From Chlorella sorokiniana (taxonomy: Eukaryota; Chlorophyta; Trebouxiophyceae; Chlorellales; Chlorellaceae): a stretch of DNA of 64,000 bases. Below are positions 1 through 12,141 of the stretch, piece by piece (the first letter of the stretch is position 1; each line of letters begins with the position of its first letter). The stretch spans positions 2,170,001 to 2,234,000 of the forward strand of contig CP084620.1 in NCBI GenBank assembly GCA_025917655.1, given 5' to 3'. The position numbers and the translations under genes were made by a program. The notes beneath the pieces were generated by a model. The model worked only from the letters and a program-made list of their open reading frames with translations, had not been told where the DNA came from and did not search any database.

Positions 1-668
1 TGAAGCCAACCAGCGTCTGCGGCGAGGCATCCCAGCCCTCCAGCCAGCCGGCCTCGTCGGCGACGAATGCGGGCGGGCCATCTGCTGCACCTTGTGTGTC
101 GGGGTCGGCGGCGGCAGCCCAGCGGCCCAGCTGCCGCTGCAGGGTGCAGGTGCGCCCTCCTCGGTGAAGGCCTGCTCCACCAGCTGTGCCGTGGTGAGGG
201 TGACGCCACGGCTCAGAGATGCCCTGAGGAACTCCTCATACACGGGCTGCGCGCGCTCGATGTACGGGGCCGTGCCAGGAAGGCTACCGTGGCAGCCGCG
301 GCAGGGCGCAGGCGCCGCCGCGGCGCCGCCGCTTGCGGGACGGCGGTTGGCCGGCGGGCCGCTGTGCGTGGCCTGCAGCGTCCAGTCGAGGTGGCAGTGA
401 TGTCACATGTCTCTCAAGGTCGAAAAGCAGGCTCATCGAAGCCCGCGACATATCGATTCTGGCGGCCGGCATCAACCCTACCCACCTGTAGGCTGCCCGG
501 GAGCAGGCAGGGACTTCGGCACGAGTTTGCGCAGTCGGGCATGGCATTTCGACGCAGTGAAGGCGTCAACGAAGGATTCTGTCCAACCACGTTTGCGTCG
601 TCGTTGCAGAATTGCTTGCTAGCGTCGAGACACCAAAACCTTGCAACAAAAGGCCAATTAATAGCCAT
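1..668 (-). CDS. Unrecognised protein, 3' part beyond the left edge
   Basis: This is a probable minus-strand gene cut by the window edge; I do not recognise its family. One exon with possible ATGs at 668 or 543 ends at 486 before a GTGGGT donor. A CTGCAG acceptor opens the next exon at 372, which reads through 'PYIERAQPVYEEFLR' and, after a one-step frame change near 165-175, 'LGRWAAAADPDTQGA' and 'GWLEGWDASPQTLVGF'. The sharp, conserved-looking protein text and codon use argue for real coding sequence. A CRGCH string in the second exon resembles a haem-c motif but stands alone, in alanine/glycine-rich sequence, and is probably chance. It lies tail-first behind the glutathione S-transferase on the same strand. 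The start codon and the frame change are unresolved. Confidence 0.32.
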
Positions 669-1086
669 GATGGGGGCGAAACACCTCTTGATATACAGTT
701 GTTCCTCCTTTCCAGTTCCCCCATTCCCGCCTGGGGGCGCCAGCATCAACACCTTCTCTGGTTTCTGGCTAGACTTGGGGTTGGTTCCAATCGAATGTGA
801 ACCTGATTGAAACTGCGCATTATTAAAGAAAATAATGCCTGAAATCCTCTCTTGCAGTTTGAAAGGGTGCTGGTGCCTCACAACCGTGCGGGAGCGCCGG
901 CGCTCCCATGCGTGGTGCAAAGGAAAGCCAACAGGAATGGCAATGATACAGCAAACCGGGTGGCATCCATGGCAATCAAATCAACCCCGTCAGTCCTCGA
1001 CCGGCATCAAGCCGCAAAGGCCGCATGCGCAGCCTGTGATGCTGCCGCAGGCATCCACGGCAGGCACCGCCACCTGCACTTAGAGG

Positions 1087-2531
1087 CTAGTTGAGGGGCG
1101 CCACAAAAGGCACCCAGGCGTTGACGATGAAGTCATCGGTTGGCTTGCTGGACTGAGCGGAGGGGCGTGCCAGGGCAGTCTTCAGCCAGCGCTCCAGCCT
1201 GTAAGAAAGGAGGTCGGGCACACGGCGGCGGCGTCAGGCACCTTCCCATCAGCTCACCTCTTCCAGACATGACTCTTGCCAGTAGGTTGCAAAAGCACTC
1301 TGTGCCCACACCTGGACTGCTCAACTCCCCGCCTCTACCCCCCCCACACACACACACCTGTCCAGGCTCGCGTCATGCAGCAGCTGCCAGAAGTCGATGC
1401 CGCGATGGGCGGATAGCACCGGCAAGGCGCGCTGCACCAGCGGGGTGGCTGCCACCTCCGCCAGGCTGTACTGCTGCCCCGCAAAGTAGGGGCCTGCATC
1501 AGCACCGTGCACGCGCAGCAAGCCATCCAGCGTCTGCGGCTTGCGGGCGGGGGAGGGGTGCGGCAAAGCGGCACCGACAGTCACAGATCTCTAGAGCAGG
1601 GTGCCCGTCAAAGCACCAGGGAACAGGATGACTTGAGCAGGCATGACATATCCGCTGCCAGCCCCCAGGCGCACATTCAAGGAACACCTCTACTTCACCA
1701 ATACACCCACCCCGCCCCCACCCCCATCCCACCCACCTTCAGCACGTTCAGCAGCTTTGCCTGCGCCTCAGCCACGCCACTGGCTGTGTCGGCACGCAGC
1801 ACGCCGAAGAACGCGGCGGCAAAGTTCTGGCGGAAGTAGTCGACAAACAAACGCACGCGGGCGGTGGCGGCGGCATCTGTCGGCAGCAGGCTGTGCTTGG
1901 GATACTGCGTGGGTGGAGGAGAGGAGGGGGCCGTGGACGAAAAGCTCTCAGTTTGCAGGAGAGGTAGGGGCCTGTGCCTTGCCGCGGCCAGCACCCTCAT
2001 CGCTCGTGCACCTGACGAGTGGCTGCGTGCGTGTGGCGCACCAGCCAGGGCCCCTGGCTACACTACCACCACCACCCACGCCACTACCCCCCACCTGCTG
2101 GTTTAGATACTCCATGATCACGGTGCTCTCCACCAGGCTGACGCCGTGATCGCCGTCCACCAGCACGGGCACCTTGGTGGTGGTGTCGGCGTCGGGCAGC
2201 ACGGAACGGTACAGCTCCTCAAAATCGGCGCCGCGGCTGCCCATGTCCACCTTGCGCACGTCGTATGGCAGCTGCTTCTCGCGCAGCACAATCGCGACAC
2301 TCTGGGCGTCTGCAGCAGGGTGTTGGCATTGTGTGAGGGGGAGGGAGGAGGGGGGCTGCCGCCCACTGAGCGCAGCACCAGGTGCAGCGGCGCAAGCAGC
2401 ACCAGGCGCAAGCAGCAATGGGGGCCGCCTTTCTTGGCTGGCAGGCAGGGTTTGTCGGCAGGCGGGCAGACAGAGAACCACTCACAAAAAGAGCAGAAAG
2501 TGGCGTCGTACAGGATGCGAGAAGACGTCAT
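1087..2531 (-). CDS. Glutathione S-transferase, five exons
   Basis: This is a cytosolic-type glutathione S-transferase that should conjugate or reduce substrates with glutathione. Five exons (2531-2486, 2309-2095, 1904-1737, 1533-1358, 1198-1087) join in phase with GT-AG introns into 238 residues, a normal length for the family. The N-terminal thioredoxin-like domain starts 'ILYDATFCSFYAQSV', placing a candidate catalytic Cys at residue 13, where Cys-type GSTs (omega, lambda, DHAR) have CPF. The conserved cis-proline motif 'TKVPVLVDGD' and the glutathione-binding 'ESTVIMEYL' follow. The helical C-terminal domain contains 'GPYFAGQQYSLAEVAATP'. Ser-Phe-Tyr after the Cys is unusual, so the exact class is not assigned. 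Intron 4 opens with a (GT)n run at its donor. Its promoter is shared, head to head, with the P-loop gene. Confidence 0.9.
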
Positions 2532-3172
2532 GGTGGGCTTGCAGTACGGCGCAAGGAGGAGTGCAGGCAGGGCTGGGTGAGACTAAGGTCCAGAAGGCGC
2601 AATTTATAGTGAAAGCTGAAGTCATGTAACTGCGGGCTGAGCAAATTGGGCACGCACAACTCGTAAGCCTGGGAGGCTGACGTCACAAGATGCGAGTGCG
2701 CGGTGCACGGAATAATGGGCAACAACGGCGCGCAAACATTCCAGATCAGCTATGAAATGCCCCACACACTGTCAGGCATGCCCGATCAGCAGCAACTCAT
2801 TGTCCCGCCCGCCGCCTGCCGTGCATCCACGTGCGCCAAGCCACCGTCGCAGTTGGGATGGGAGCCGCGGATTAGTGTCGTACCGTGTTGTCTGTCCCTG
2901 CAACATGTCTGGCTGCATGGCCATCAGAATCCTTGGCAGGAGCGGCACTCTGCACGGAGTTCTGCACGGAGGGGCTAGCGGCCGGCCGCCGTCCACTCCC
3001 TCCACCTACATCCGAGATTTATGTCGTTTGTAGTTTCGTAGTCAACAGCACTGAAGTCGCTGTTTGCCTTATATAGAGTAACAAGCGTCCTAGTTGCCTC
3101 TGTTCGGGTTTCGTTTTGCACCATTGCAGCGGCGTGCCTAAACCTGTGCGAGTTGGGCATCGTATACCTTCG
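2532..3172. promoter_or_regulatory. Divergent promoter, GST / P-loop NTPase
   Basis: This 641-base interval separates two divergent start codons and contains no convincing coding sequence. It must hold both 5' UTRs and core promoters. I see no clear TATA box or named operator; the base composition drops in GC between about 3010 and 3110, towards the P-loop gene, as expected near a transcription start. Confidence 0.5.
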
Positions 3173-3912
3173 ATGCCTGTGCTGCTTTTGCTCAAAGGGC
3201 AGCCTGGCAGCGGCAAGTCGACCTTGGGACGGGCGCTTGCCGCCGTTTTGCACTGGCCGCTCATCGACAAGGACGACGCACGCAGCCCGTTCCAGCCCCT
3301 TGCAGCAGGACACCCATGCATCGACTGGAATGCCCTCAGCTACAGCGTCATGTTCCGATACGCGGAGACGCAGCTGGCGTGCGGGCTCAGCTTGATTGTG
3401 GACTGCCCGCTTGCTCGGCGTGCACTATTTGACCAGGCAGCAGCACTGGCGGCCAAGGTGAGCCCGTGCTGTCACATGCAGCCCTGCAGCGCCCTGCAGC
3501 GCCCTGTTGCAGGTGTCTCTTTTTGCAAGCACAAGTGCGCAGCATGTGGAACGCCCGCTGCATGCAGTACGGAGCTCTCCTTGCGCTTGTTGAGCTGGAG
3601 CCCAAGGATGAGCGACTGTGGCGGCAGCGCGTTGAGCAGCGGGGGCAGCGGCACAGGGGCACGGAGCACGAGCACAAGCCAGGCAGCTGGGATGAGGTGC
3701 AGGTTGTCTTGGCCAGGAACAATGGCAGCGAGCGATGGAGTTCGGAGCAGCTGGACATCCCGCTTCGATGCCAGCTGGACAGCACCGCAGGCACCACTAA
3801 ACAGCAGCTTGAGGCAGTGTGCAGCATGCTGCATGCTGCCGGCATTCAGGTTGGCGCTGACTCCCAAGTGGCAGCAGGAGAGCCTCCTTTCCATGCAGCT
3901 TCGAGAACATGA
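3173..3912 (+). CDS. P-loop kinase-like NTPase (AAA_33 type)
   Basis: This is a small P-loop nucleotide-binding protein of a family conserved in plants and related to small-molecule and polynucleotide kinases; its substrate is unknown. Two exons, 3173-3457 and 3568-3912, join in phase 0 to give 209 residues. The start is set by 'MPVLLLLKGQPGSGKST', where the Walker A motif (GQPGSGKST) follows a hydrophobic strand. 'PLIDKDDAR' and 'LIVDCPLARR' are the next conserved blocks; in this family the DKDD and DSPL-like elements line the nucleotide site. The second exon opens 'YGALLALVELEP' and carries the LID-like 'ERLWRQRVEQRG' and 'HKPGSWDEV'. No targeting peptide is apparent. The gene ends only 83 bases from the stop of the convergent TPR-WD40 gene. 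Confidence 0.85.
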
Positions 3913-3995
3913 TGATTGTGTGCACACTGAAACCATCCCTCGATTGCAGCTTATTCACAGCTCCTTTAAATGCTACACAGCTGCTGACAGCGGCA

Positions 3996-6128
3996 CTACA
4001 CGCTGCTTGTGGGCCCCGCCTGCCAAACCCTGCCGATCCCGTCCTCCCCTGCCGACAGCAGCCGGCCGCAGCCCAGCCACCGCAGCACGCGCACCCTGCC
4101 GCTGTGCCCGGCCAGCGCGAGTCGCTGCCCGCCCTCGCTGCCGTCTGCAGGCACAACGACGATGCGCCTGTCGGGGCCCACCGCGGCAAGCAGGGTGGCG
4201 TCGGGGGACAGCGCAACCAGGTCCCTGTCGTGGGCTGCCTGTGCCACCGAGGATATGTGCCAGCCTGGCATGCCGGGGTCTGCCGCCGCCGCGGTGCCCT
4301 CGTCAGCCAGCACAAACTCCAGCAGCGGCGCAGACGCCGCCTTGGCTCCTTGGGCATCCCGGGCTGCACAGCCGCAATGACGGCCAAGTCCAGCACACGC
4401 ACGTGTGCGTCGCTGCAGGCGGTCGCCAGCAGCGCCAGCGATTCACCCTCCCCCTCATCGGGCACCGGGCTCTGTGCAGCGTTGCTGCCGCCGCTGCTGC
4501 ACGCCGTGTCTGCGCAGGTGACCTTGCCCCTGAAGGTGTCCACGCTGGCGGCCGGCCCAACCAGCTTGCCATCCACCCAGCCCACGCGCTTCTGCAGCAG
4601 GAAAACGCGTATGCCACTTCCAATCAAGGTTGATGAGCAGCCAATGCCTGCTGGTACCCGCGATCTGTCTTTCCACACTGCCCTGGATCCTCACCTCCAG
4701 CACGTCCCACAGAATCAGGCGTCCCTCCCGCCGCTGCTGATCCACGTGGCATGTGAGCAGCAAGGTGGTGATGCCCTGACCAACCCCAGCAGAGCTGCGG
4801 AAGCGCACGAAGCGGCAGGAGTTGACCGGGCCGGAGTCCCAGGCAATGTCCGCCACGTCTTCACCACTGTCTGCGCTGTACACCTTGCACACCTTGTCAC
4901 CTGCACATCCAACAGTGGGAAGAATGCCTCGTTTCGGCTGGCTGCATGTGCTACATCAGAGAGCTGTGAATCTTTGCAAGCAAATGGGCGGCTTCAGCAG
5001 CGGGCCGCACCCGACGCGGATGCCAGCAGAGCCCCGCACTGCGAGAAGCACACAGAGGAGACCAGGCTCCCGTGCCCACTCAGCCTGCTCTTGCAGTTGC
5101 CCGAGCCGTCCACCCCCACAGGCGCACTTGGCCGCCGCTGGAGCCGGTGGCAAGCAGGCTTCCATCCGGGCTGAAGGCCAGGCAGCTGAAACGCCCGTCC
5201 TCCTCGCCCCCATCGCACACCACCAGCTGCGTGAGCAGGCAGGGTGGTTGGCCGCCGTCCCAGGGCGCGCGCAGGGCGGCAGCGTCCAGCTGCCACAGCC
5301 TGGCTGTGCCGTCCAGCGAGGCGCTGGCCAGGCGGAACCCGCAGGGGCTCCAGCTCAGGCCCGTCACGCGGTCGCCATGCCCTCCGACTGCCTGCAGCTG
5401 GCGACCGGTGGTGCTGCACCACAAGCGTATCGTGGCATCCGCGCCTGCCGTTGCCACCAGCTGGGTTCGCAGCGAGCCGAGCAGCAGCACCTTCACGGGG
5501 CAGCAGGTGCAGGAGGCATGGTCAGCTGCTGGAGTCTTGCCACGTGAGCTGAGGACCACTGCAGCTGGTGCTTGCCTTGCAAAATGCATGCATCAATGCG
5601 TGCGCACACCTGCGGGTGGACGGCGGCATCGTAGATGGCACCTTGATGGCCCTGCAGCAGTGCCAGGCAGCGGTTTCGGGACTCGTGCCGCTCCAGGGCG
5701 GCCAGCGCCCGCGCCGCTGCAGGCTCCAGACTGGCGTCAAGTTCAACGGCCCGCTGGTAGCTGTGTGCAGCTGCGTTTGTTGCGCGGCAGGCCTCCAAGG
5801 CCTGCAGGCACGCAGAAGTGGTCGTCAGGCCAAGGCTGAATCCCGCCTTGCCTGCTGCTGCCGTCCGTCGCACCTGCCCCTTCCTGAGGTGTGCTTTGCC
5901 CCAGCGGGGCCGCATCTCACAAGCTTCCTCTGCATCAGCCACAGCTGCCTCAACATTGCTGCCCAGCTTCAGACGTGCCAGGCAGCGGTTTGCCAGTAGC
6001 GTCCCCCGCAAATGTCGGTCGTGGAGCGGTGCAGCGGCAAGTGCCACCGTGTACGCTGCCACGGCCTGGTCAAAATCGCTTTGCAGGAAAGCCTCGTCCC
6101 CAACCCGCTTCGCCTCGGTACTGGTCAT
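3996..6128 (-). CDS. TPR-WD40 repeat protein
   Basis: This scaffold protein has tetratricopeptide repeats at the N terminus followed by a WD40 propeller. I do not recognise a specific orthologue. The likely start is ATG 6128 ('MTSTEAKRVGDEAFLQ'); in-frame upstream ATGs lie at 6197 and near 6218. The TPR region contains 'GDEAFLQSDFDQAVAAY', 'LANRCLARLKLG' and 'RPRWGKAHLRKGQ'. A helical spacer ('SYQRAVELDASLEPAAAR') leads into WD40 blades marked by 'ATIRLWCST', 'TARLWQLD', 'VRLWGWT', 'RLILWDVLE', 'VRVLDLAV' and the last blade 'GIGRVWQAG'. TPR-plus-WD40 proteins usually act as adaptors in ubiquitin ligases, chaperone or ciliary complexes; nothing here decides between them. Several introns interrupt the propeller. 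The gene is convergent with the P-loop gene and divergent from the following unknown. Confidence 0.8.
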
Positions 6129-6397
6129 GTCGCGTGCCGGTTGCAAACCGGGCGAAGGGCGCGGCGGCACGGGAAGCCTGCTAGTCACCGTCGCCATGGG
6201 ATGCCACCAGAGCCTCAAGCAAGCCTCAGTCTCCGTGGTCCCTTGACGTTGACCCTGTGCTTGAAGTGAACCTTGCGAGAGAGTGCCATCAGTTGTTCAG
6301 GACGGCAGCTGACGGGGACAGAATTGCCGTGACGTCCATGAGATGGCTCGAAAGGTTACATACGCAAACAATTGGACTTTCTGAAACTTTTGTAGCC

Positions 6398-8248
6398 ATG
6401 GCGGCCACTCGCGAGGAGAGGTTGCAGGAGCTGTGCAGTGCAGGCTGTCGAGACGAGGTCGTGGGGCTCTTGATCAGCTCCACGGATGTTCGGATAGCAG
6501 TGCCGTGCGCAGTGCTTAGCAAAGGTGCCAGCGGCGCAGGCAGTAAAGTAGTCGTCAAAGTTTTGCGTAAAAGTCATGGATCGGAGGTTGCTTTGGACTG
6601 CGGGCGGTGGTGGAAGGGAGCGCCGCAGAGCGCTGTGGACATAGATTATCGCCAGGTGCGGGGGGCCTTGCCTTGGGCGGGAAGCGGTGGCTGCCGCCAT
6701 GCATTGCCCGCCACCACCTCCCCTGCACCCGCCCCCTGGGCTTCAATCGAAGCTGAATTCCTGCCAGCGCTCATGTAACCTTTCACGCAATCATGTTACT
6801 GCAGCTGCTGCAGCATGCAAACGACGATGCGTTGCGCGCCCTGCATAGGAAGCTCGTCGCCGTGTCGAGCAGCCGCAGCAGGAGCCTTGAGCGCACCCAG
6901 TCTGTGCCCGCTCGCATCCTGCTGGACGAGCTGAACAGCGTTGACAGCCGCAGCGGTGCGAGGACCAGCTCACTGCGTCGCACGAGCAGCACAGGCGTGC
7001 CCGTGGGTGGTAGCAGCAGCGGCGGCGACGGCCTGCAGAGGACCAGCAGCGGTTCTGTGGGCCCACGCAACAGCAGCAGCCACTCGTCCCCGCTTCTGCG
7101 CACAGGCAGCACGAGGATGGCCAGGGGCAGTGTTGCTGAGCAGAAGACTTGGAGCAGCCATGGTGGCCAGGCGCGCGACCCGCCAGCCCCCACCGCCTGT
7201 CCAGCTCAGCCCTGCACCCCCGGCTCCGCTGTGAGCAGCTGTGCAGCCCACGGAACAACCCCAGGCGACCTTGACTCCGCACAAAAGCAGCGTCCAACCG
7301 CAGCAGACGCCAAGGCACGGTTTCTGTCACCATCCGGCGTCACGTGTGCCGCACCCAACTCGGCGACCAGCCCTGGACTGCTGAGCCCGGAGGACTCTGC
7401 CTGCAACCCTGAGCAGCATCCAGTGCCTGACCTCGTGCTTGCCGGATCCCAGAGCAGCTGCGAGCCTGCAGCAGACTGGCTGTGCTTCCTGGGCGGGAAA
7501 GCCAGCAGCGGCGCATCCACCCCCTTGCAGCGCACAGCCCCAAGGCCGTCAGCTGCGCAGCGCTGTCGCGGCAGGGCACCTTCAGCCAGCCCTACTTTGC
7601 AGACCTGGGGGAGGAGGCGGTGGCAGCATGCCGAACAGCCTCTGAAGCTGTGCTGGCAGCCGCAGCGGCAGCCAAGCGGGTGACCGTCAGCAAGGCACAG
7701 CTGGCGCCCGCCACCGCCCAGCTGAGCAGCGACGAGCTGCATGAGGTGACGGGGGGGGCAGGGGAGCGCTGCACTGTCAATGCATGCCCTGCGGCTGCGT
7801 CCAGCATGTGCGGATGCAGCTCGACACTGCTTTCCTCCCTCCCACAAATCAGCAGGTGGGCACCAGCTTCAACCACGTCTTCGTGCCGCCCTGGGCGGTG
7901 CCCATTCTGCCGCCGCAGCAGGGTGTGCGCACGTTCCGCGAGGCGGGGGTGCAGGCGGGGACGGGTGCTGGCGACGACAGCCACACGGCCTCGCGCAGCG
8001 CCCACACGCCGGCAGACGCGGCCCAGCACTACGCCGCCTTCCAGCAGCACTACTGCGCCGCGCTGCCGCACCTGGCCATGGCGCTGGCGGACCTGCACCT
8101 CGCCCGCGGCGGCGACGACCCCGCCTTTGTGCGCAGCCGCTACTACTTCAACACCCTGCTGCACATCAAGGACGAACTGGGCCAGGTGGGGCAGCTGGTG
8201 GCTGGCAGCAGCGACGGCCACGCAGGTGCCACGCAGCACCAAGGGTAG
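6398..8248 (+). CDS. Unknown protein with RTSS-type phosphosite repeats
   Basis: I do not recognise this protein. The proposed start, ATG 6398, opens 'MAATREERLQELCSAG'. After an intron ending in a CTGCAG acceptor near 6800, the text continues 'LLQHANDDALRALHRKL' and then a long low-complexity Ser/Arg region with spaced repeats 'SLRRTSST', 'LQRTSSGS' and 'LLRTGSTR'. These fit basophilic-kinase consensus sites (R-x-x-S/T) and could bind 14-3-3 proteins if phosphorylated; that is inference. The reading frame changes near 7500-7560 without a clear intron, then runs 'GTFSQPYFADLGEEAV' to a splice site and a final exon with 'FNHVFVPPWAVPILPP' and the helical 'RSRYYFNTLLHIKDEL'. The C-terminal part looks like a folded domain, while the middle is probably disordered. 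The stop is at 8248, tail to tail with the sugar transporter. Confidence 0.6.
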
Positions 8249-8627
8249 CGCCCGCTGCCCGCCGCCCCGCCTGGCCCCGCTTTGGTCGGCGTAAATGATA
8301 CATGCATTAAACTTGCGCAAAGATTATGTGAAGGCAGATTGTATCAGAGCAGGATAGAAGGCAGATGAGAGCAGGCATGAGCAGCGGGAGAGAGTGCAGC
8401 AAGGGAACAAAACTTGGGTGGGCAGAAAGGGGCGCAGGTGCAGCACAGGCACAGGCAGGAGCGTGGAGCGCTCGAGGGTGCCTGGACGTCGTCAGTCAGA
8501 TGCCGGGTCATGTGATGAGCTCGAGGCCGTGTGGTCAGTCCAAGGGTCGTGTCGTGTGTTGAGAGGCGCAATGGGCAGCGCGCATGCAGGCAACCACGCC
8601 CGCCGCACGGCCGGCAGCGGGAGGGCG
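8249..8627. other. Convergent intergenic spacer
   Basis: These 379 bases lie between the stop codons of the unknown gene and the sugar transporter and hold their 3' UTRs. I see no gene, repeat or clear TGTAA poly(A) signal in either direction. Confidence 0.6.
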
Positions 8628-11600
8628 TCACAGGCCCATCGTGGCGTAGTACTTTGCCATCTGGCGCAGGTCGCCGCCCTCCGCGTCGCGCGCCTCCCGC
8701 CACGCGTTGGCGCGGAACGCCTCCCGCTCCATCACCTGCCGCGCGCTCTTGCCCATGACGCGGCGCCAGATGGGGTGGCGCGCAAACAGCACCTGGTACG
8801 CGTTGTCCTCGATGGGGATGCTGCGGGGGGGGGGGGGCGCGCGTGGAGCAGGTCGCAACCAGGGCAGCAAGCCAGCAGAGCGGCTGGCGAGGAGCGCCGA
8901 GGCAGGAGGAGCTTACAGGCCCGCTGCGGGTCCCCGGATACCCCCGCCCCGTCTGCCAGCTCACCCCTTGGTCTCCGGCAGCAGGAAGTAGACCCAGACG
9001 GTCATGACGAGGTTCCAGGCGGCGAAGAACAGGAAGGTGCCCCACTCCTGCAGGCACATCACAAAGACCACAGCAGGCTGCAGCAGGGCTCGCAGCAACT
9101 CAGACATGCTCCAAGCAGCACCCTTGGGCATGCGCAATCGACGGCGGCGCAGGCCATGCCCGAGCCTCGCAGGCAGCCCACTGGGGGCGGTGCAGGGGCT
9201 GCCAGCCCTGCCACCCACAAGCGAGCACAGCATGGAGAGGAAGGACTGTCCGATGACAAAGGAGAGGAGGTAGTTGGAGGCCACCACCGCCGACATGCCG
9301 CTGGTGCGCGTGTCCAGGGTCTGGATCTCGGCGCCCAGCACCCAAACGATGGGGCCCCTGCGCGCGACACCGGGGGAGGGGGGCTCAAAAGGGGTTGCAA
9401 GCCTGGAGGCGCATGCCTGCTGCACCGCCCGGGCCGAGGCTGCTCGCTTGGCGGGTGTGCTGGGCCTGCCGCCGCTGCAGCTGCCGCCGCCTGCATCCCG
9501 GCTCACCACGACCAGGCGAAGCCGGCCACAAAGAGGCAGATGAGGACGAGGGTGACGACGGCGGGGCCCGTGTCGATGCTGGCGTCGGCGTGCAGCGACC
9601 TCGCCAGCACCACTGCCGTGGCCACCTGCAGGCAGGGCGGCGCGGCGCGGCGCGTTGTGGCAAGGCCAGGCAGGCATGTATCGATGCACGGTGGCGTGCC
9701 CTCATCCCCCGGCCAGCCTGCCCGCCGCCAGCCGGGCGCCCCAACCTGGCTGGCCATCATCTGCACGCCGCCCTGGAGCAGCAGCGGCCTGCGCCCTAGC
9801 CGGTCCACCAGCAGCAGGCCCACAAAGGTGGCCACCACGTTGGTGGCGCCCGATGACCACGGCGTTGAGCAGGGCGGAGGAGGAGGAGGAGAGGGAGTCG
9901 AACATGACGGGGGCTGCACCCACGGGGGAGGGGGGCAGGGGGCGCGCAAGGGGAGCGCACGTTGCAGACGGGACGTACAAGGGGGCGCTCTCAAGGGCCA
10001 AGCACCGGGAAGGACGCGGCGTACTGCTGGCCAGAACATGAGCAAGGCAGCTTAGCGCTGCTGAGCAGGAGGCGAGGAGGCGCCCGCACCGTAGAAGATG
10101 ACTGCAGGTGAGAGGGGGCGGGGGAGGGGGCGAAGAGGCCGTCAGCAACCACCAGCTGCAGAGCAGGCAGGGCTGAGGCTGCCCGAAGATCAGTCCCGCC
10201 GGCCCCCGCTCACTGGCGTTGATGCCCGTCAGCTGCTGGAAGGCCGCCAGGGTGGAGGACATAATGAACATGGGCAGGTTGTGGCTGGACACCAGGTTCT
10301 TCCATGACTGTGGTGCGGGGGGGGCGCGCGCAAAGGGGTGCATAACGCACTGCCGCTGCCCCAGCCAGCAGGCCGCGTGTATCCTTGCCGTGCATGCATG
10401 CCGAGCGGCCCTGTCGGCACTCACAGAACACCCCCCTCCACACCACCACCACCACACACGCACACACACACCATGCGCACCTGCAGGTTGGACACCTTTG
10501 CCGCCTGCTGCGCCGCGTCGCAGATGTCGGCGTACTCGGCGTCAACCTCGTCGATGCCGCGCAGGCGCTGCAGCACGGCGCGACCCTCCGCCCAGCGCCC
10601 TCTGCGACAGGCGTGCAGGGCCCCTCAGCGCCGCCGGCCAGCCGCTGCCATGCCGGCGTGAGCAGCGCAAGCCGAAGCAACGGGCTGCCCCAACCACCAA
10701 ACCTTGACTAGTCTACCCACCGACCGCAGCCTGCGTGCTCACTTCTCAATGAGGTACGACGGGCTCTCCGGCAGCACCAGGCCCCCAGGCACAGGATGCA
10801 GGCCGGCATGGCGGCCAGGCCCAGCGACAGGCGCCAGCCCCACTCCGGCACGTACTGAGCGCCGTAGTTGACCAGCTGCACGGGGGGGGGGGGGGGCAAG
10901 CCGTGAGCAGCCGTGAGCAGACTGCTGGCAGGCAGCACAGCCGGCCCCGGTCCGAAAAGGCGCAGCTGTGCGGCCCTCACCCCCTGCTGCCAGCCCTGCA
11001 CGCCCCCACCTGCGCCGCCAGTATGCCAACGGTGGTGGCCACCTGGAACAGGTAGGCCAGGCCGCCGCGGGACGCGTACGGCGCCACCTCAGCGATGTAC
11101 ACGGGCACCACGCAGGCGGCGGTGCCTGATTTTGGGAGGGGAGAGGGGTTCATGCGCAGGAGTGTATAAGGGCATGCAGCAGACAGCACTTGCTCCACCG
11201 TCGCTCAGCTGGCGGGTGTGCAACAGGGGACGCCCAGCTGCAGGGGCCTGCCTTTATCTGCCTCTCGCCCTACCCCCCTCACCCACGCCAAAGCCCAGGA
11301 TGCTGCGGCCGATGACGAGCTGGGCCAGGTTGTGGGCCCCCGCCTGCAGCCCAGCCCCCAGCAGGAAGAAGCAGCCCGACACAAGCATGGTGACCTGCAG
11401 GGGGGGTGGGGGCGGTGCGGGGCGGTGCGGGGCAAGCTCGCCCCAACAGCTTGGGGGCCCGGCGCGGGTGCCAACCAAAGCGGAGGCTGAGCAGGTGGCG
11501 CTGCCGCGCCCGCACCTTGCGCCCGAACATGCGGGCCGCGTGGCCCGCCGGCAGAGCGATGACGGCGCCGCTGCGGGGGCGGGGGCGACGCACAAATTGA

Positions 11601-12141
11601 TCCAGCCCGTCAGGGACGGCTTGCCCACTGGCAAGCAAGGCAGCACTTGCAGGCTGCGCTCAGAGGGGCCCACCTCAAGAACATGACGGCGCTGAACAGC
11701 TGCAGGCGCATGTCGTGGAACTTGCAGTCTGCGAGCACGGCGCGGCAGCAGCGGGTTGGAGGGGGAGGGGAGGGGGAGGGGGTGCAAGAGCGCAGCGCAC
11801 GCACGGGCAGGCTGGGCTGCTCCTGCTCTGGCGGCGCAGCGGGCGCTCACAAGGGTCTTGCCGCTCGCCGCTGATGGTCTTGGCGTAGATGTCGGGAAAA
11901 ACTGCTCCTGGAAAGAGACCATCGCTTCCACGCCACCAACGATGCCAATGTCTGCAGGGTGCAACCGCAGGGCTGGGTGCGGCAGCGGGGCGCTTGCAAG
12001 CAGCGCGCCCGGGCCCACTGGGCTGCAGCAGCACACCACCGGCACACCACCCGAACACAAAGCAGCCCACCGCGCACCAAATCCGAACAACATTCCGCCT
12101 GTAGCGCTCACAAGAGCGACAACCAGCACATACACGGTCAT
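8628..12141 (-). CDS. MFS sugar/H+ symporter, HUP/STP-like
   Basis: This is a twelve-helix major-facilitator sugar transporter, most like the HUP hexose-proton symporters of Chlorella and plant STPs, and is expected in the plasma membrane. The first membrane span is 'VYVLVVALVSATGGMLFGF'. In order come 'IGIVGGVEAMVSFQE', 'GAVIALPAGHAARMFGRK', 'LVIGRSILGFGVG', 'VPVYIAEVAPYASRG', 'PESPSYLIEK' (PESPR-like), 'AAFQQLTGIN', 'LLVDRLGRRPLLLQGG' and the terminal 'YFLLPETKG'. All are family signatures, spread over about a dozen exons. ATG 12141 is the nearest start; an in-frame ATG at 12348 would add a longer N terminus. One frame slip at the C run 10782-10786 separates 'ACILCLG' from 'LPESPSYL' and is repaired by one base. 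The C-terminal tail after PETKG is about 50 residues and ends 'MAKYYATMGL'. Confidence 0.92.

Noticed and set aside
270-330. CxxCH haem-c motif (CRGCH) in the left-edge gene
   Set aside because: It is a single motif in alanine-rich sequence, without the rest of a cytochrome c domain such as a distal Met ligand.
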